Below are positions 12,066 to 25,384 of a stretch of DNA of 64,000 bases, in pieces. This DNA comes from Ligustrum vulgare. Taxonomy: Eukaryota; Streptophyta; Magnoliopsida; Lamiales; Oleaceae. The stretch covers positions 53,324,592-53,388,591 of the forward strand of contig OY743182.1 in NCBI GenBank assembly GCA_963555705.1, written 5' to 3'. Every line of letters starts with the position of its first letter. Position 1 is the stretch's first letter. The notes below the pieces were generated by a model. The model did not search any database and was not told the DNA's origin. It worked only from the letters and a program-made list of their open reading frames with translations. The position numbers were made by a program, and so were the translations under genes.

Positions 12066-12468
12066 GTCACATGGAAAAACTTTAAAAAAATGCTAACCTT
12101 TTTTAGTTTAGGCTCACATTAGACACGTGGTACCTCGCAATTCAATAGTCTCTCTACGACTAAAGATTGAGTGTGTTCTTGGGCCATCATAGAAACATAG
12201 ATATGGTCAATGAAGAAACGAACAACGAAACTTTACGACAGTTTTTTCGTACATGTTCAATGTCGTAAACAATTTTTTTTTTGGGAGGAGAGGGGAGGGG
12301 AGAGAGATACTATTTCATCAATCGAGTCACAGCTATTTAACATACTCACACACACCTAACTATTTTCCACAAATTCTTTTGGTGCCTAGATTCGCATTAG
12401 ACATTCAAAATAGGGTTAACCATCTACTTTATGCTTTTTTATACGTGGAGTGCCTTCTTTATTTCTCT
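12066..12468. other. Intergenic DNA between element B and the hAT element
   Basis: I see no gene or repeat boundary. It contains a GA-rich run near 12281-12310. This is the older target DNA that both B and the hAT transposon entered. Confidence 0.5.
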
Positions 12469-12476
12469 CGCCTAAG

Positions 12477-15400
12477 TAGAGGTGGCAATGGGCCGAGCCG
12501 AGCCGGCTCGGCCCATGGCTCGGAATGCTCGGCTCGTCAAAAGGAGGAGCCGAGCAACGAGCTCGGGTCAAACGAGCCGAGCTTAGGCTAGGCTCGTTTG
12601 ACCCTGGCCGAGGTCGGCTTGGCCCATGAGCCGCGAGCTCGTTGGCCGAACCGAGCTCGGCTCGTTTAGCTCGTGATTTTTTTAAAAAAACCTCTCTTAC
12701 CAAAAAAAAACCCCTCTTGTCCTACCGTCTTACGTTGATTTAGTCGACAATCTAATCGATAGCTAAAATATTTGAAATCTTGAATACTAATATATTTAAT
12801 AATATTGATATAAATTCTTAATTAGCTATAAGTTATAAATATAAGTATTATATTAATAACTAATAAGTAATAAGTTATGTATTAAATAAATTATTAATAA
12901 CTTAATAAGTAAAAAAACGATGTTTCTTAGTTATTATTAGAGAATTAAATTGAAAGTCGAAATGATTAATTATAATTTATAAGTTTATAAGTTATAACGT
13001 AAATAAAAACTTGTTCAAATAATCAAATATCCAATTATAAATTGAAAAGACAAAAACTAAAATGAAGTACATAAATTAAAATTTAAAAGGTTAAAAATAA
13101 AATTAAACCCTCCTTCTTTTTTCCGTGCTTGGGACCGGCTACTAAATAGTCTTATTTGAATAATTGAATATTCTAGTAGGCGGAGTTAAAATTGTACACG
13201 AACAATTTGTTACGTGTACAATTTTTGTTTTGAAATCAAAATTATATTTTATTTTATATGTATAATAAAGAAATTGAAAATTTAAAGTTAAATATCATTT
13301 ACCTGACTGCATGCAATTTCGATATACTTATGTTGTACGCGTAAATCACCGTCTTGCCAATCTTTAACACACATCAACGCTTCCAAAATATCTTCTTTGA
13401 GTCGGCTCCCGACTTCTGACAAAACCCTTTTACCTGCACTAAAAGCAGACTCCGAAGCTACCGTGCTAACCGGAGGTGTTAGTAGATCTTTCGCAATGGC
13501 GGAAAGAATCAGATATTTTCGTTCATTTATTCGCCAACAATGAAGTAAATCAAATTCTAAAGAATTAGTAGACTCCACATTTCTAAGTAGTTCTTGTCCA
13601 AAATAAATTTTCAATTCTTCAGGTATTTGAAGTGAACTTGATTCGTTAATACTAGAACTAGAAGACATACTGTAAAAAGAAGTTCCTTGTGCTTGACTCA
13701 TTTCTTCCATTTAATTGTATAATTCAACTTCATCGTCCCCAAGTGTAGTGTCATGTGATGGTGCAGATTGTGTATGACTAATAGTAGTTCCTAATCGTGC
13801 AGCATATACAGTATACATGTTTACTAACGTGCTCTCTAAATTATTATAAGTGATAAGTTTATCCAAAATCAATGAGCTATTGATTTTTTAAACAAGAATT
13901 TTCGTACCCTTTAAATTGAAATGTGGGTCCATTATGCATGCTAAGGGAAATAACATAGGTAAATCTTCCCAATATTTTCTAAATTTTATTTCCACAGCAA
14001 TTAACATTTCAGTAAAAAATGACTCATATCTATATCTATAAAAAGTTCTTGCAATAATATAAAGACGTTCAAGAACTCTTGAACTAGTTGGGTAATATAC
14101 CCCAGATAATATGTTGGTTGAATCGTAAAAACTTGTTAAAAATTTTTTCACTTTAAAAGCAGATTCCCAATCTGATTCTATTAATAAAGGATCATCGTCT
14201 TTTTTAAGTGTTCTACTATTATAGTATTCCATTATTATGTGTTCATAACCTTGGCATGATTTAAGTAACAAGTATGTGGAGTTCCACCTATGTCCTACGT
14301 CGGTGATAAATTTCTTAGAATCTAAATTGTATTGTGAACACATTGTTTCAAAATATTGTTTTCTACTCGGTGATATGATTATGTATACTATAGCATCTCT
14401 AATTTTATCCATTTCATCTTTAATATGTTTCAAGCCATCATGAACAATTAAATTTAAAATATGACATACACATCTAATATGGAATAAGAAATCACCAAAA
14501 TCCGGATTAAGAAGTCTACATAATTTATCTACTACAGGTTTATTTACACAAGCATTATTGAAAGTAAATGATCGAATTTTATTTTCAAAGCCATATTCTC
14601 TAACAATATCAAGTATAGCATTAAATATGTTGGTTGCGTTATGAAGAAATTCTAGAATTTTAAAAGCAATAATTTTTTTATGCATAACCCAAAGTGGATC
14701 AATGTAGTGTGTAGTTGCAGCAATATAACCTTTTTTGTTAATACCTTGCCAAAGATCGGAAGTAAAAGAAATAACACCACCATAGTTATTTAAATCGACT
14801 ATTAATTGTTTCTTATTTTTAAAATAATATTGTATTGTATCAAAACGTAGAGTGTTTCGAGTAATACCTTGGTACTTGGGTTGAAGATAACGCTTGATGT
14901 ATGTAACAAAGTGCTCGTTGTCCACTATTCTTAGTGGCAACTCCGTTCCCGCAACGAATTGAACCATCCCAATTCGATTCTCTGCTTCGGAATACATCCA
15001 ATTTGAAAGTGTTGTAGATCCCGCTCCAGAAGCACTAGCGGCCGATGAACCAGATTGTAGTTGACTTTGATTCGATTCAACAAACTCGTGCTTGGGCTGA
15101 CACTTGCGATAGTGACGGCTGAGGTGTGTAGTACCAATTCCCTTTGACCAAGCTAATTGTTGTGCACAATATTTGCACACAACTTTGAATTCAACTTCTC
15201 CTTCAATTTTTTTCCCCGTTGCGACTAATTTAAAGTGATCCCAACACTTTGAAGTTGGCTTCTTACCTTTTTTGGCTTTTCTTTTTCCTCTTGCGTCGGG
15301 AATATCGGGATCATCTTGTAAGATTTGAACATCCGCATCTTCTTCAATATCGTCTAAATCGATTCGCTGATTTAATGGATCTTCTTCAATGTTGTTGGGA

Positions 15401-16203
15401 ATTGGTACGTCGTTGAGACCGGAAAATTGATCGTCGAAATGAATGTGAGATTGTGGTGTTGAATCATCATGATGCCCCCCAAATCTAGGTGGACCATCGA
15501 ACAAATCATTAATAATTCTTCGGCTGCTGGGATCTTTTCTTTTGTATGTGATGTGGTGTGGAAAAATTGAAATATAAAATGGAATATGTGTAAATTGTAA
15601 TTGACTAATTGAGAGATGTAATGATAAATTGAGATATTGAAATATAAAATGTAATATTTGTAATGTAGAATTGTAGAAAAAAGAATAAAAATGTTGATAG
15701 AGTAGAGGTAGAGTAGAGAGGAAGAGAAGAGTGTAGACTTGTAGTATAGAATAAAAATTAGAGTAGAGAATTGTAGTAGATGTAGTGTAGTAGAATTGTA
15801 GAAAAAAATTTGTGTTAGTGTAGTATTTATAGGATAAAATTAAAGAAAAAAATAAAAAAAAATAAATTTTATTGTGACCAGAAGGGTCACAAAAGTGACC
15901 GTTCTAGTCTGTGACCAGAACGGTCACAATTTTAATTATTTTTTTTTATTAGATGAGTGAGAGTGAGACTGACTTAAATTATATATATATATATTAACGT
16001 GAAAAACGACGTTTTTTTTTTGTTTCACGAGCCGGCGAGCTCGTGGCTCGTGCCAACGAGCAGCTCGTTGAACCACTTGGCTCGGCTCGTGGTTCAACTA
16101 GTTCGTTTGGCTCGTGGGAGAGCTCGCCCGTTTGATGAGCCAAGCCGCCCTCAGCTCGTGTTTTCGCGAGCCGACGAGTGGCTCAGCCCGTTTGCCACCT
16201 CTG
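12477..16203 (-). mobile_element. Full-length hAT DNA transposon, 3.7 kb, 8-bp TSD
   Basis: The ends are imperfect inverted repeats: TAGAGGTGGCAAT at the left and CAGAGGTGGCAAA (complement) at the right. The 8-bp direct repeat CGCCTAAG flanks both sides (12469-12476 and 16204-16211). Both sub-terminal regions (12482-12670 and 16025-16200) are packed with GAGC/GCTC words such as GAGCCGAGC, as hAT transposase binding regions often are. The transposase gene lies on the minus strand. AT-rich non-coding DNA fills 12680-13287 and 15505-16000, including an imperfectly repeated unit with GTGACC-AGAAC words at 15875-15935. Confidence 0.95.
13288..15504 (-). pseudogene. hAT transposase (BED finger, hAT C-terminal dimerisation domain), two in-frame stops
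   Basis: One frame runs from ATG at 15504 to 13288, about 735 codons, interrupted by TAA at 13888-13890 and 13711-13713. An acidic N-terminus is followed by a BED zinc finger (WDHFKLV, then CKYC and HLSRHYRKC, near residues 85-135). The RNase H-like core includes FTSDLWQG and CHILNLIVHDG. The C-terminal dimerisation domain includes PPVSTVASESAFSAGKRVL. These are the hallmarks of plant hAT transposases of the zinc-finger BED/RICESLEEPER type. It would cut and rejoin the element at its 8-bp target. With only two stops and the conserved segments intact it died recently, or the stops are base errors. Confidence 0.92.
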
Positions 16204-16211
16204 CGCCTAAG

Positions 16212-18429
16212 CTCTCCAATTTTAAATTGTATTAGAGGTCCTCGGTAATTGCTTATTATAAAGCATTTATATCTCAACTTTTTAAAGTGCATTCTTGTCA
16301 TCAACACTTCAAACTCAAACTTCCTTTCAAACTCAAGTTTTTATTTAATTTGTTTGCAGAATACTACTGGTTCAAACTCAAATTTCCTTTCACAATACAC
16401 TGAAAACATGGTTACCTGAAACACACTAGTGTGAGTACTAAGAGTCTATATTAACACAGCTTGGTTAAGTTCGGGATTTGAGGAAGTTCTGATTCTATTA
16501 AAATTCAGAAAATGCAAGTTCTTTCAAAACCACCAGAATCCATTTATCAAGACATTTTTTGAAATATAACAACAAGAATTCTCACTTAATTTTTTTTGTA
16601 ATGTTGATGTTGAATTCAACAAAACTTTATTTTAAGCATAGTTCAAAGTCAGGATAATTCTAAAAAAAATCCCGAAACACGTTTTCCGTGTTTTGAACAT
16701 TTTTTATTGAAATACACTTAAAAGGCCCAAAACGAGGTTTTGGATGTTTTGCGTTTTGTGTACAATTTTTTCCCAAAATGCATTTTCAAAAATGGTAAAG
16801 AGAATGCATTTTTAGTGTTTTCGAAAATAAAAATAGAAAATTATCCCAAAACAGCAAAGAAAACAGGACCTTAATTTTGAATCCTTTCTTTTATCAAATT
16901 GAAAGAAATAATAAATATTTGGTCTTTCTAATTAAATTCAATTAAATCATTTAACTTTCTACAACTTTAGGTTCCAATAAACTCATTGATTCAATTAGTA
17001 AATTATAGAATGTGTTAACAAAATCATTCTATTTAAAAATAGAATATGATCAACACGTTTATATATCATGCATAAATGATATGTACAATCGTGAAAAATG
17101 AGTTTTAAAGAATGTGTGGTTGAGAATGAACATTGAAAAAATTATTTTCGAAAAATTAATTATATACGAATAAGTGATAAAATCTTATGTCTTGTAGGTT
17201 AAAACCTATTTATAAATTGAGATGTATAAATGATTTTTTGTATATAAAGTTAATTATATTTGTAATATTCATTCAATAAAATATAATAAAAATTTGTATT
17301 TCATATTATTTATTTGTTACATTCATTTAAATATATGATTGCGTATAAGTTTGTCACGTGCAAGTTTAACAAATTGCAACATTTAATTTAAGTTTGAGAA
17401 TTTTTTATTTTTTAAAATGTTTGGTAAATTTTGTTCGTAATGTAATTGCTTTTTAATGAAATGTAATGAAATAAAATATTTGTTTAATATATTTAAATGT
17501 CAATTATTGCATTAAGATGCATTAAGATAGTAAGTACAAATTCTTATAGTTCTATACGGGGAGTCGATAAATTAATTCTATAAATGTCTATTAGCCTCTT
17601 TATTTTATTTTACGATTTGAAAATTGTAAAAATTTCAAATTTTAGAATTAAAAAATCGCAAGCTCGACTTTAGTCATCAAATCAAAATTGTAAAATACAG
17701 AATAAGTCATATGTTCAAATTTTACTTCGCCTAAATAGACTAAAAAAAATTAGAGAATGAACAAATAGCTGTTAAAAGAAATATGCAAGTCGCAATTTAT
17801 TATTTTACGTTTTTAAGTATTTTTATTATATATGAATGCACAATTTATGTCGGGAGGTGTAATTTTACAACTTATTCAATAAATAATTATCAATTATATC
17901 TTCCATGCATCGCACGGGTGAGATTACTAGTTAATTTAATAGACTTAAATTATATATCTTATATAAAAAATTTATGGATTGTTGAAAGCTAAATTTAGAT
18001 GAAATTACTTCATGTTAGGTGTAAAGAAGGATGTAAATATGGATCCATTTTTACATCTTTTGACCCAAATTCTAATTTGCATCCCCCTTTTACATCCCAG
18101 ATCAATCCGGCCACTTTGGAGATCTAAATCACTAATTAAGTGTATTATACACCACAATTGGTGTTGGACTTAATGTGGTATATACTCAAAATAGCCATAC
18201 AAATTTGCCATTTTATGAAAATAGACAAGATTTTTATCAAATCATAAAAATAGCCTTAGACATTAGAAACTACCAAAAATACCCTTACATATCATATTTC
18301 AACTATACCTATTAGAATTTAGAAGAGTTGCAATTAAGTCCTTAAATCTTTACATCCATATACTTTTAATTAATTTTGTTTACATGATTTCATTTGATTT
18401 TTGTTCATTCACAGTAGCACCCCATCCTT
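16212..18429. other. AT-rich intergenic DNA
   Basis: I find no credible gene; short open frames here lack family motifs and codon structure. It contains poly-A/T-rich stretches and the Helitron-like 3' end at 17904-17932. The last 100 bases lead up to the pararetrovirus primer-binding site and may include virus leader sequence. Confidence 0.5.
17904..17932 (+). mobile_element. Helitron-like 3' terminus
   Basis: A short hairpin CCATGCATCGCACGG is followed after about 9 bases by CTAG and a T. Plant Helitrons end in a GC-rich hairpin, about 10 bases, then CTRR before a T. One stem pair is mismatched (A for G). I could not fix a 5' end (TC after A), so the element's length is unknown. Confidence 0.5.
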
Positions 18430-18441
18430 TGGTATCAGAGC
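18430..18441 (+). other. Pararetrovirus primer-binding site (tRNA-iMet)
   Basis: TGGTATCAGAGC is the complement of the initiator tRNA-Met 3' end, used by caulimovirids for minus-strand priming. No LTR end precedes it. The frame that follows, with start at 18472, continues on the far side of element C, which ties this site to the virus and not to C. Confidence 0.8.
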
Positions 18442-19687
18442 CATATGGTAGATCAAAAAGATAAATATTATATGACAAAAAATAAAAATAAATATAATAT
18501 ACATACACCAGAATATATGTAGCGACCAAGAAAATTTTACGCGATAAATAATTATTTTAAAATTATGAAAATCGTGCCGCTACGATCTCACCCGTTTTTA
18601 ATTTGAAGTCGTGACGTATTCGTCTAACCAAGTCGAGAAATATCGAGTCAAATTCAATTTTAAATAAATTTCGAATTTCTAAAATTATATTATATTATTT
18701 ATTTATTTAAATCGTTTTAAATTCCAAATCGTGTTAAGCTCATTTTTATCAGATTCATTTTTCCGACTCAGTTGATTTTACGCATATTATTTTTCTTGAA
18801 TTCCGTGTATTACTTGTAAAGATTTCCATAATATCCCACCAACCCATACTTCCACCAACTACATGAATCATATCCCTATCAAACTCTCCTACACACTACA
18901 CAACCCACTCCATTATTCATCACCACCCTCTCTCACAACCCATTCCTCACCAACCCACACCTCAACATTTTTAGACTTCTCCTCTCAACCAGCTACACAC
19001 ACTGATTTCCAGCAACCAACGGTAAGAAACTTCCTCTCCCGGCACCAACCACGCACTAGCTTCATCCTCACAACCCTGCCAACTGCCTCTTCACAATTAC
19101 CACCACCGTAGTTAGCCGCCACCACCTCCACACAATGCCACCACAGCCAGAATCATGCCACCAACCTCCACATTATTACGGCCAAGACTCCACAGTCACG
19201 GCCCAACCCCAGACTGCATTCCCCGAATCCTAATCAAACCAACTACCAAATAAAGTTCTCAATTCATCACTCAAACTGCACAATACCACCACTGAAAACT
19301 CCACTGCCCACTTCAAGTTTGACCTCAACCCATCTTCACAACAACTCAACTCCAAACCGTCACCACCGCCACCTCCTTCATCATCATCACCTCGACCACC
19401 AACCAAATCAGTCCAGCTCCAATCAACACCCAAATCCCCACCAATAAGCCAATCAAACCCAAAATTGAGATGAATCGAAGCCAAGTACTTACCTCAACCG
19501 TCGATTCACCACCGGAAAGCAAAATTTCCAGCCTCGTTTTCCTCAGTCTTTGCCCTTAATCTCACACAAAACTCCCTCAAAATCTGAACCTCTCCTTGGC
19601 CGTCTCTCGTCGCCACCCTGCGGCGGCGTTCCGCCGGCCAACCACCGACTGTGGCGCAGGGTCGTGAAGAGGGGCCTCACCGCCCCT

Positions 19688-19723
<36 letters not shown>

Positions 19724-20576
19724 ATTGAGAGAGAGATAGATATGAGATATATGTATATATTTATGTTTATATATTTTTATTTTGAAAAATTATATTTTAG
19801 TCCCCAATTTTAAAAATTATTTATTTTAGTCCCTGTTAGTTTAAAATGATTTATTTTAGTACTTGAAGTTTTAAATTATTTTAAGGCAGTCCTTACAGAC
19901 TTAATTCATTTGATTTTAAGCGCCAAGTTTTTTTTAAAGTATTTAAATCAGTCCTTTTGGGTTTTAAACTAATCATTTCAGCCTCTTAATTTTTTAAATG
20001 ATTTTAATCAGTCCCTATATTTTAAAAATCAATTATTTCAATCCCGACAAATTTTGAGCTTCAACCCAAGTTTTGAAAACTTACATTTTAGTCCCCCAAC
20101 TTTCAAATCATCAATTTTAATCCCCGAACTTTCAAATCATCAATTTCAGTCCCCAAATTGTAATTTATCATTTTTAAATTATAAATTTCAAAGACTAATT
20201 TAACTAATTTTTCTAATTGGCTAGACGAGGCGTACGGAGATTTAAAGGATTGAAGTCATTTCCCGCTCGATTTTGCACTCGTTAAATTTAAGGTAGACTC
20301 GTCCATATTAATTGATTTAAATTATGATTGCATGTGAATGTGTATGTTATGTGACTTATGTGAAAGTCATTTTTATGAAAAGAGTTCGGAAATATTTATG
20401 TTGTTATGCTTGTCATAACTTATATGCTTTTATGCATGAGAAAGAAAGAAGAGAATATCTTGCAAGATAAATGATGATGTTATACATAACTTATGTGTCT
20501 CAAGTGCACGAGAAGAAAGAGCAACCCACACCCTATGATTTTTAAAGAGCCTATGATTTTTAAAGAGAAGTCATGT

Positions 20577-21382
20577 TGATGAGATTCCAAGCGTGGAAGA
20601 AACGCCGGAAAGTTCCGAACTCAGGTTGTGGTTGGACGGATGAATCTTGACCCGATATTCACGACGCGATAGCTCGACGACGCGGAATAAAGAACTACGA
20701 CTTTCGAAATGCCACAAGAATTTGCCCAATTTCCCTGATGAGTTTCTGGTTTTGAACGCCACAAAGATAGTTAATCTTTGATAAGTTCGGGTTTTGAACG
20801 CCACAAGAATTGAAATCTTGATAAGTTCTCGGAGAATAAAAGGAATCCACCTTTTAATGAGTAAAACACTAAAAACGTTTATTCAATAATCAAAGTCTTA
20901 TTTTACAGTGAATCGAAAAGGCGTATAAATAAGAAAAATAAAACCCTAGTCACTAATTTACTCAAAATAGAATTCTAACTAACCTAAAATAGCTAAAAAC
21001 TGATAAGGAAATAAAATATTGCGAAATCTTTGAATTCCACAGCGGCGCACGTCCAGAAGCTGTCTTACGGCCGTGAATGTCTTCAATTACGGCCGTAAAT
21101 TATGTAACTGAAATATGTTACGGCCGTAAGTCCTTTTATCCGGTTTATGAATTAGACAGAGAGCAGGTTACGGTCGTGATCCTTCATTTACGGCCGTGAG
21201 CTTCAAAAGTTACGGTCGTGACCAATCCCATCCACGGCCGTGATTCAATTTTTGGTTGTTTTCGACACGGTTTGATCTTCAAAGCTCGTCGAACCTGCTG
21301 AATTCTTGTTTTGGCTTGAATATTTAAATTTTCCCGTCAAGCCTGCTGTGACTCCGATAGTCGAGGGTCCTGGATCACATCA
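20577..21382 (-). mobile_element. Solo LTR of the D family inside element C's left LTR
   Basis: It begins TGATGAGATTCC and ends GGATCACATCA. It is the reverse orientation of a sequence related to element D's LTR (which begins TGATGTGATCCGG and ends GATCTCATCA). The 5-bp copy CATGT flanks it (20572-20576 and 21383-21387). Shared landmarks are the GCGTTC/GAACGC-flanked 'AACTTATCAA' words and at least seven ACGGCCGT-type palindromes between 21070 and 21245. It is absent from C's right LTR, so it arrived after C did. Confidence 0.92.
21073..21245. repeat. ACGGCCGT palindrome array (solo D-family LTR)
   Basis: Seven copies of a word close to TTACGGCCGTAA (core ACGGCCGT, some with GGTCGT) are spaced about 15-45 bases apart. 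The flanks between copies are not conserved, while the words are. Confidence 0.8.
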
Positions 21383-21868
21383 CATGTGCTTTAATGCACG
21401 AGAAGAGCAACCCACACCCTATGATTTCTAAAGAGTCTGAATTTACGTGTTCAATTATATTGTAAATTAATTAATTGACGATGAGTCTACTGAGTATTTC
21501 TATGAAATGCTCATGTCTATTTTAGCAATATTTGCAGATTTCGGAGATAGTGGCAAGTGATGGATGATTGTGGCAATAGTCATTAAATAGTTGAAAATCT
21601 TATTTTGATGATCCGTATTTCCAAACATTGGATATTTTTGAGATTTTCAATTATTTGATAAATTATGACATTGTCAATTGTTTTGTAATATTAATTGCTC
21701 GATTTATTATTTTGAATTGTTTCATAAATATTTTTCAAATTTTATCGACCATTACAGTTTATTTAATGTTTCCAAAAATGAATTCAGTTATTTCTTTCGC
21801 TCGAATATTATTTTAAAATTCAGACCAGAAAATGACGTGGTGAACTAGGTATTTAGAACTCGGGGGCT

Positions 21869-21880
21869 TGGTATCAGAGC
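21869..21880 (+). other. Primer-binding site of element C (tRNA-iMet)
   Basis: TGGTATCAGAGC lies two bases after the left LTR, as in chromoviruses. Confidence 0.88.
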
Positions 21881-24800
21881 CAGTCTGCGTTTCTGTAGAC
21901 TGGAAAATTTTCAAAAAAAAGAAATTTCAAGAAACATTTTACATTATTTAATTATTATCAATGAAGATTGCCACAGCCATCATGCGTCCCACCAACTCCG
22001 AGGTAAAGAAGTTTATGATGTTTAACGTTATTTCAGTATTTCAGATACTTATTTTAATGATTTATGAGATTTAGAAGAAAGAGAAAGAGATTGTATCCGA
22101 AGAAGAAAGAAAGAAAGAAAGAAATGAGTTTTGGAGTATAACGAGAAATTTTATCCGAATTAGAAAGAAAAGAAAAAAAGCGTGTTGAGCATAATGAGAA
22201 TAATATGATTTAAGAATGAATTTATAATAATTTTTGTCCTGAAACTTAGAAATGATGAACCCTAGCTGGACTTTGCATAATTGATTTTAGACATGGCACC
22301 ATTTACAAGGGGTTAACAGAAAGGATTAGACAATATTTTCGGAATATATATCGTTTGGACCAACACCTCATGTTAGGATATATGACCACACTATAGAATA
22401 CTGTACCGTGCGTTATGAAGCCATGGCTAGTGATTTTAGAGTAACAGTTGGGAAAATTCATTAGTCACTTATTGTCAACATTTTCAGTAAATCAACGAGA
22501 AATAGCAAGCCAGTTTTATGAGATTGTGATGAGATGATGAGAGTATAAGTAATATGATTCTATTGAGACTTTTATGAGAAGAATTATGAAATTAGAGATT
22601 TAAAGATTTGGTTCTTAATTATTGGGAATTAAGGACTTGATATTGTGTTTGAGTAAGTGAATTATTCCTCTAGTTTGATAGAAATTTATAATGTTGTTTG
22701 GTCTTGTAATTAAAAAATTTTGGGACTATGATTTGTGGTATATATTTTGTAAGTATGACAAATGAGTGGTCATTTGAGCCAATTAATGTATTGAAGGAAG
22801 TGATATTGTGATATTGGAAACTATGATTTGAAATTGTTATGTTGAGGAATTATGAATTGATTTTTCGGGATATTTTTGGTGGTATTGAAGTTTGTTGGAA
22901 TTGTTGTCAATATTTAAATCGTGGTAGTCAGATGTGGAGTAGGTTGTTATTGTTGGTTATGAAGTATACATACAGTTTGGATAAGTCCAAATTAATGGTG
23001 AGGCTCTGTCTAGAATTTTATCATTTTGAGTTAAGAGCATAGTATGATAAGAAACCCACTAAGGGAATTGAGGTTAAGACTTGCAAGTTCATTTACACCA
23101 CAAGCAAGATTTAGTAAATGATAAAAAGTGATAATGACTCTTGAGATATTTTTGGGTTATTCGAAGTATAATCATTTTTGTAATGGATATAGTTCTATTG
23201 AAATGCTCTCCTTGTTTCACAATTTCAAAACAAGATGATGTATACAACTACTGGGATATCAAGGTATACATGAAGTTATGTGATGACTTGATGCATACAT
23301 TGGGAAATGTCAAGTTATATTTTGAAAGATGAGTGAAGACAAATATTATGGCGTTATTGGAAAGAATCTTAATTATTCTTGGGAACGAATTGATTATTAG
23401 TAGGAAATGATCACTTACATTGGGGAATATTATAAATTATGATGGTATGTGATAATACTGTTGATTTATTTTGAAAGTTGATTGGTAGACGATGTGTTAA
23501 AGATTTGGTTATTTACATGTAATATGATTATTTGGAAAAGTCAGTTATCATGAATGGGATATATTGAAAATATTTTATAGTGAGATGTCTTAAAGGAGTA
23601 ACCATTTATTCGAAGTGAGAATTTGGGAACATATGATTGAATGTTTGGGATTATGTGAGATTATGATGATTGTCGTAAGGTCATTTGAATACAAAAGGTA
23701 CAAGAGATAATTATAAGGAATAATGTGATTTTTCTTATGGTGAGAACTGAAGGTGATGATGTGTTGAGATTATGAAATAAGTTGACTTTTCATGAATAAA
23801 TTATGCTATATTTGGTTCTAAGTGGAATTCGAAGAAAGATGAGTCTCAGTCATGGAAAATAAATCAGGGTTTCCTCGTAATTTGAATGATTCACTGCTGT
23901 ACATTAAGTTTTCATTTATGATGCTAGAAGATCATGAGAGAAAAATTGTTGGATGAAATTGATGAAATTTTTTTTATCAGGTCCTAGATTTGTACAAGTA
24001 TTGCATAAGTAATGCATCTGATCGGAGGAGAGTTTATGATAAGATCATACCTTGAAATTTTGGAAATTGTTACTAATGGTATCTTGGTTCGAAAATAAGA
24101 AATGAAATTTTATGTAATTGTCCTTGTGGATAGAATTTGTGGAAGATGGGGATAAGACTTCACAATGATGACTTATTATGGAGTAGAGTGCAGAAAGAGT
24201 GACAAATGGTAGAATCCAAGATTTATTGAGTTTGAGAGATTTTCATAAAATCTTAGTGAGTATTTTGGTGTATAAAGTTCATGTGATAAATATGATGGTT
24301 ATTATATTGTAACCTCAGAGAGATTGATATGATTAAATTGAGGTCATATGATACGATGATAAGTGACATGTTACACGATTACTGCAAGATATAGTGACTA
24401 GAAGGTTAACAAATGTTATGCTTAACTCGTGAAAGAATCGGGTGAATATTGAGTTAATTGATCTTATCTTGATGGTTTATTGAATTATGGTGAAATATTA
24501 CCTACAACTGAGAATCTTCATTATAAGTCATAAGATATATGGATTTATTTAAGATTTTGGTGATGCAGTTTTGATTACTTATTATCGGTTATACTTTTGA
24601 TGTGGGTAAAGTATTTTGCTACGATAATAGAAAACCGGAGAAGATCATTTTCGTGACTTTTACTTATAATGAGATTGTATCTTTGGGTTAAGTAAACTTG
24701 ATGAGAAATCCTATATGATTCACAGAAGTTTTATTTATTGGTGATAGACTTAATTGGAGTATTGTTCAAAGCGTGACATAAATTGAAGTTGGAGAACAGG

Positions 24801-25380
24801 AGAGATTGTATATTGAACTTCAGATTGGGAAGTTAGTGAGGTTTCTTAAGTTGAGAATATCATATCTGACCCTTATGATAATACTTTAAATTAATACATT
24901 AGTCCTCAGCTAGAATGAGTATGTGATACCAATACTTGATGCATGATTTAAAAGTATGGATTAAAGGATTTAAGTTTGAATTCTCCAATATTTAAAGGAA
25001 GTTTCAGTCGAGTTTAGAAATAATTACGTTTGTAAATCTTTTCAGAAAGATTCTGCCAAGTTTGGGTTTGTGCTCAATATTTTGGAATTGATACCGCATT
25101 TCTATATTTTGGATCATAAGGTTTTATTCTTGATCAATCTTCTTGATTTTTTTTTAGTTTAAGCATTGGAACGATTAATATTTATATCATGGGTTCGACA
25201 TCAGTATAGATTCTTGAAAGGTTGGAAAGAGAAGGTCAATGAATGAGTTAATAAGTTGGATAATGTCAGAAGATTGACTGAGTTCTACACAATAGCTATC
25301 AAGTGTCTTTTATGCAGCTTTGTATAAGGTACATATATATGTTAGAGAGGTTGTTCGGTTTCATGGATTGCTAGTGTCCA
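21881..25380 (+). pseudogene. Decayed gag-pol interior of element C
   Basis: Gag, protease and RT should lie here. I can see no convincing motif (no YVDD-type box, no zinc knuckle), only short frames broken by frequent stops. The sequence is unusually rich in TTATG, GATG and TTGTG words. It could be a heavily mutated pol or a non-coding replacement. The intact-looking integrase just downstream makes simple ageing a poor full explanation. Confidence 0.45.
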
Positions 25381-25384
25381 TTTT

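Larger units (their letters stand above)
18518..21866 (+). repeat. Left LTR of element C (about 2.54 kb plus nested solo LTR)
   Basis: It aligns along its length with 26288-28840, except for the 806-bp solo LTR and its 5-bp duplication, and it lacks the last seven bases (CACTACA) seen at the right LTR end. It includes a (CT)n microsatellite near 19689-19720, a series of short A/T-rich 'CAGTCCC' words at 19800-20160, and CCACACCCTATGATTT. Open frames inside it (for example 19230-19484, minus) are repeated in the other LTR and are not genes. Confidence 0.92.

Noticed and set aside
12253..12703. Frames on both strands at the hAT left end (Arg/Ser/Pro-rich)
   Set aside because: They are translations of GAGC-rich sub-terminal repeats of the transposon.
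18430..18517. Element C's own primer-binding site and leader
   Set aside because: C has its own site at 21869. The frame opening at 18472 continues on the far side of C at 28846, so this site belongs to the pararetrovirus.
19230..19484. Minus-strand frame in element C's LTR (repeated at 27028-27282)
   Set aside because: It is present in both LTRs, is low in complexity, and has no family motif. It is a by-product of CCACC-rich LTR sequence.
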